A DNA stretch of 6,174 nucleotides, from assembly GCA_902778985.1 (NCBI GenBank), contig CACYZS010000073.1, positions 1 through 6,174 on the forward strand. Reading direction: 5' to 3'. The position numbers were made by a program, and so were the translations under genes. Of the stretch, positions 5,401 to 6,174 are shown piece by piece; the first letter of the stretch is position 1, and the number at the start of each line of letters is the position of its first letter. The notes under the pieces were generated by a model. The model had not been told where the DNA came from and did not search any database. It was given only the letters and a program-made list of their open reading frames with translations. Source of the DNA: an uncultured Ruminococcus sp. Lineage in GTDB: Bacteria > Bacillota > Clostridia > Oscillospirales > CAG-272.

Positions 5401-6174
5401 ATGGCATATCTTGCGGAACAGATCCGGGACGTGCGGCAGAGGATCGCAGACCGCCGCCTTGCAGCCGTGGAAGCGGCGGAAGCACGCCGCCGCGAGGTGG
5501 AAGAGAAGAGCCCGGAGATTCTCAAGATCGACGCCTCGCTCGCCAAGACCGCACAGCGGATCTTCGAGATCTCCGCTGCGGGTCCCGACGGCGTGCGGGA
5601 AAAGGTCGAAAAACTGCGGCTTGAAAACGAGGAACTGCTTGCCGAGCGGCGGGCGATCCTCGAGGTGCTCGGCTATCCCGGGGACTACACCGAGATCCGC
5701 TACACCTGCCCGATCTGCCAGGACACCGGCTACGACGGGACCAGAATGTGCGCGTGCATGAAGCGCGAACTGATGTACGAGGGCTTCCGCGCGTCGGGGA
5801 TCGGACACCTGATCGAAAAGCAGTCGTTCGAGAACTTCTCGCTCGATTATTACCGTTCGTCCGAAAAGGACTACGCCCTGATGGAAAAGACGCTCGAGGC
5901 GGCGAAGGAGTTCGCCGAGAACGTGCCGCCGCAGTACGGCAACCTTCTGATGATGGGCGGGACGGGGCTCGGCAAAACGCACCTGTCGACCGCGATCGCG
6001 CGGCGCGTCATCGAACGGGGGTATGAGGTGCGCTACGAGAGCGTGCAGAACGTCATCGCCGCCTACGAATACGACCGCTTCCGGAGCGGGCGGGACGGGG
6101 AAGACGAGCGGAGCGCGATCTACCTTGACGCGGAACTGCTGATCCTCGACGATCTCGGTACCGAGTTGGTCAAC
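5401..6174 (+). CDS. DnaC/DnaI-like AAA+ ATP-binding protein (helicase loader family), 3' end missing
   Basis: The frame is open from the ATG at 5401 through 258 codons to the right edge with no stop, so the C-terminus (sensor and arginine-finger region) is missing. Residues 1-95 are highly charged and predicted helical, probably coiled coil. Next come C-P-I-C (103-106) and C-A-C (117-119), a four-cysteine cluster like the zinc-binding region of DnaI-type loaders. A linker then leads to the AAA+ domain with Walker A G-G-T-G-L-G-K-T (186-193) and Walker B L-L-I-L-D-D-L-G (246-253). Family members deliver the replicative DnaB-type helicase to DNA; IstB transposon helpers share the fold. I prefer the loader role because of the long N-terminal domain, the cysteine cluster and the adjacent DnaD-domain gene, with no transposase nearby. 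ATP binding is essentially certain; partner helicase inferred. Confidence 0.92.
   Translation, partial: MAYLAEQIRDVRQRIADRRLAAVEAAEARRREVEEKSPEILKIDASLAKTAQRIFEISAAGPDGVREKVEKLRLENEELLAERRAILEVLGYPGDYTEIRYTCPICQDTGYDGTRMCACMKRELMYEGFRASGIGHLIEKQSFENFSLDYYRSSEKDYALMEKTLEAAKEFAENVPPQYGNLLMMGGTGLGKTHLSTAIARRVIERGYEVRYESVQNVIAAYEYDRFRSGRDGEDERSAIYLDAELLILDDLGTELVN

Noticed and set aside
5401..6174. IstB transposition helper (insertion sequence remnant)
   Set aside because: No transposase, terminal repeats or compositional change nearby. The cysteine cluster and the DnaD neighbour favour a helicase loader.

Overview
The window is a GC-rich, gene-dense chromosomal segment that most resembles a member of the Firmicutes, class Clostridia. 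That assignment rests on three things: a Rex redox repressor, a DnaD-domain protein next to a DnaC/DnaI-type helicase-loader ATPase, and a GalU-like enzyme whose sequence signature I associate with clostridial lineages. Codon usage (strong G/C at third positions, frequent CGC/GCG/GAC) is uniform throughout. I see no insertion sequence, prophage, CRISPR array, tRNA or rRNA.

Layout. A leftward unit occupies about 1-1058. It has an extended -10 promoter (1053-1082), an AAC(3)-family N-acetyltransferase (1011 to 223) and, overlapping its end, the first 76 codons of a dGTP triphosphohydrolase-like HD-superfamily protein that runs off the left edge. The latter apparently starts at a TTG with a good Shine-Dalgarno (SD) sequence inside the end of the acetyltransferase gene. 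A divergent rightward unit has a near-consensus sigma-A type promoter (TTGACG-17-TATAAT, 1118-1146), a leader of about 78 nt with two GC-rich hairpins, and then six tightly packed co-directional genes: galU-like (1231-2115), rimI (2112-2564), tsaD (2571-3647), rex (3680-4384), a DnaD-domain gene (about 4384-5373) and a DnaC/DnaI-like AAA+ ATPase (5401 to beyond 6174). Gaps are 4-bp or 1-bp overlaps or under 35 nt, and I see no internal terminator, so one polycistronic mRNA is likely.

How the genes fit together. RimI and TsaD are the usual neighbours from the bacterial t6A tRNA-modification cluster (tsaE-tsaB-rimI-tsaD), but here a nucleotidyltransferase sits where tsaB/tsaE would normally be. 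Downstream, the NADH/NAD+ sensor Rex is start-stop coupled to the DnaD-domain primosome protein, followed by its putative loader ATPase. The operon therefore joins sugar-nucleotide synthesis, tRNA modification, redox sensing and replication initiation. Each gene belongs to a known family. What deserves a second look is the combination, a few substitutions at conserved positions (RimI Glu to Asp, GalU DKP to DLP, TsaD GPGL to HPGL) and the structured galU leader. I did not find evidence of a wholly new system.
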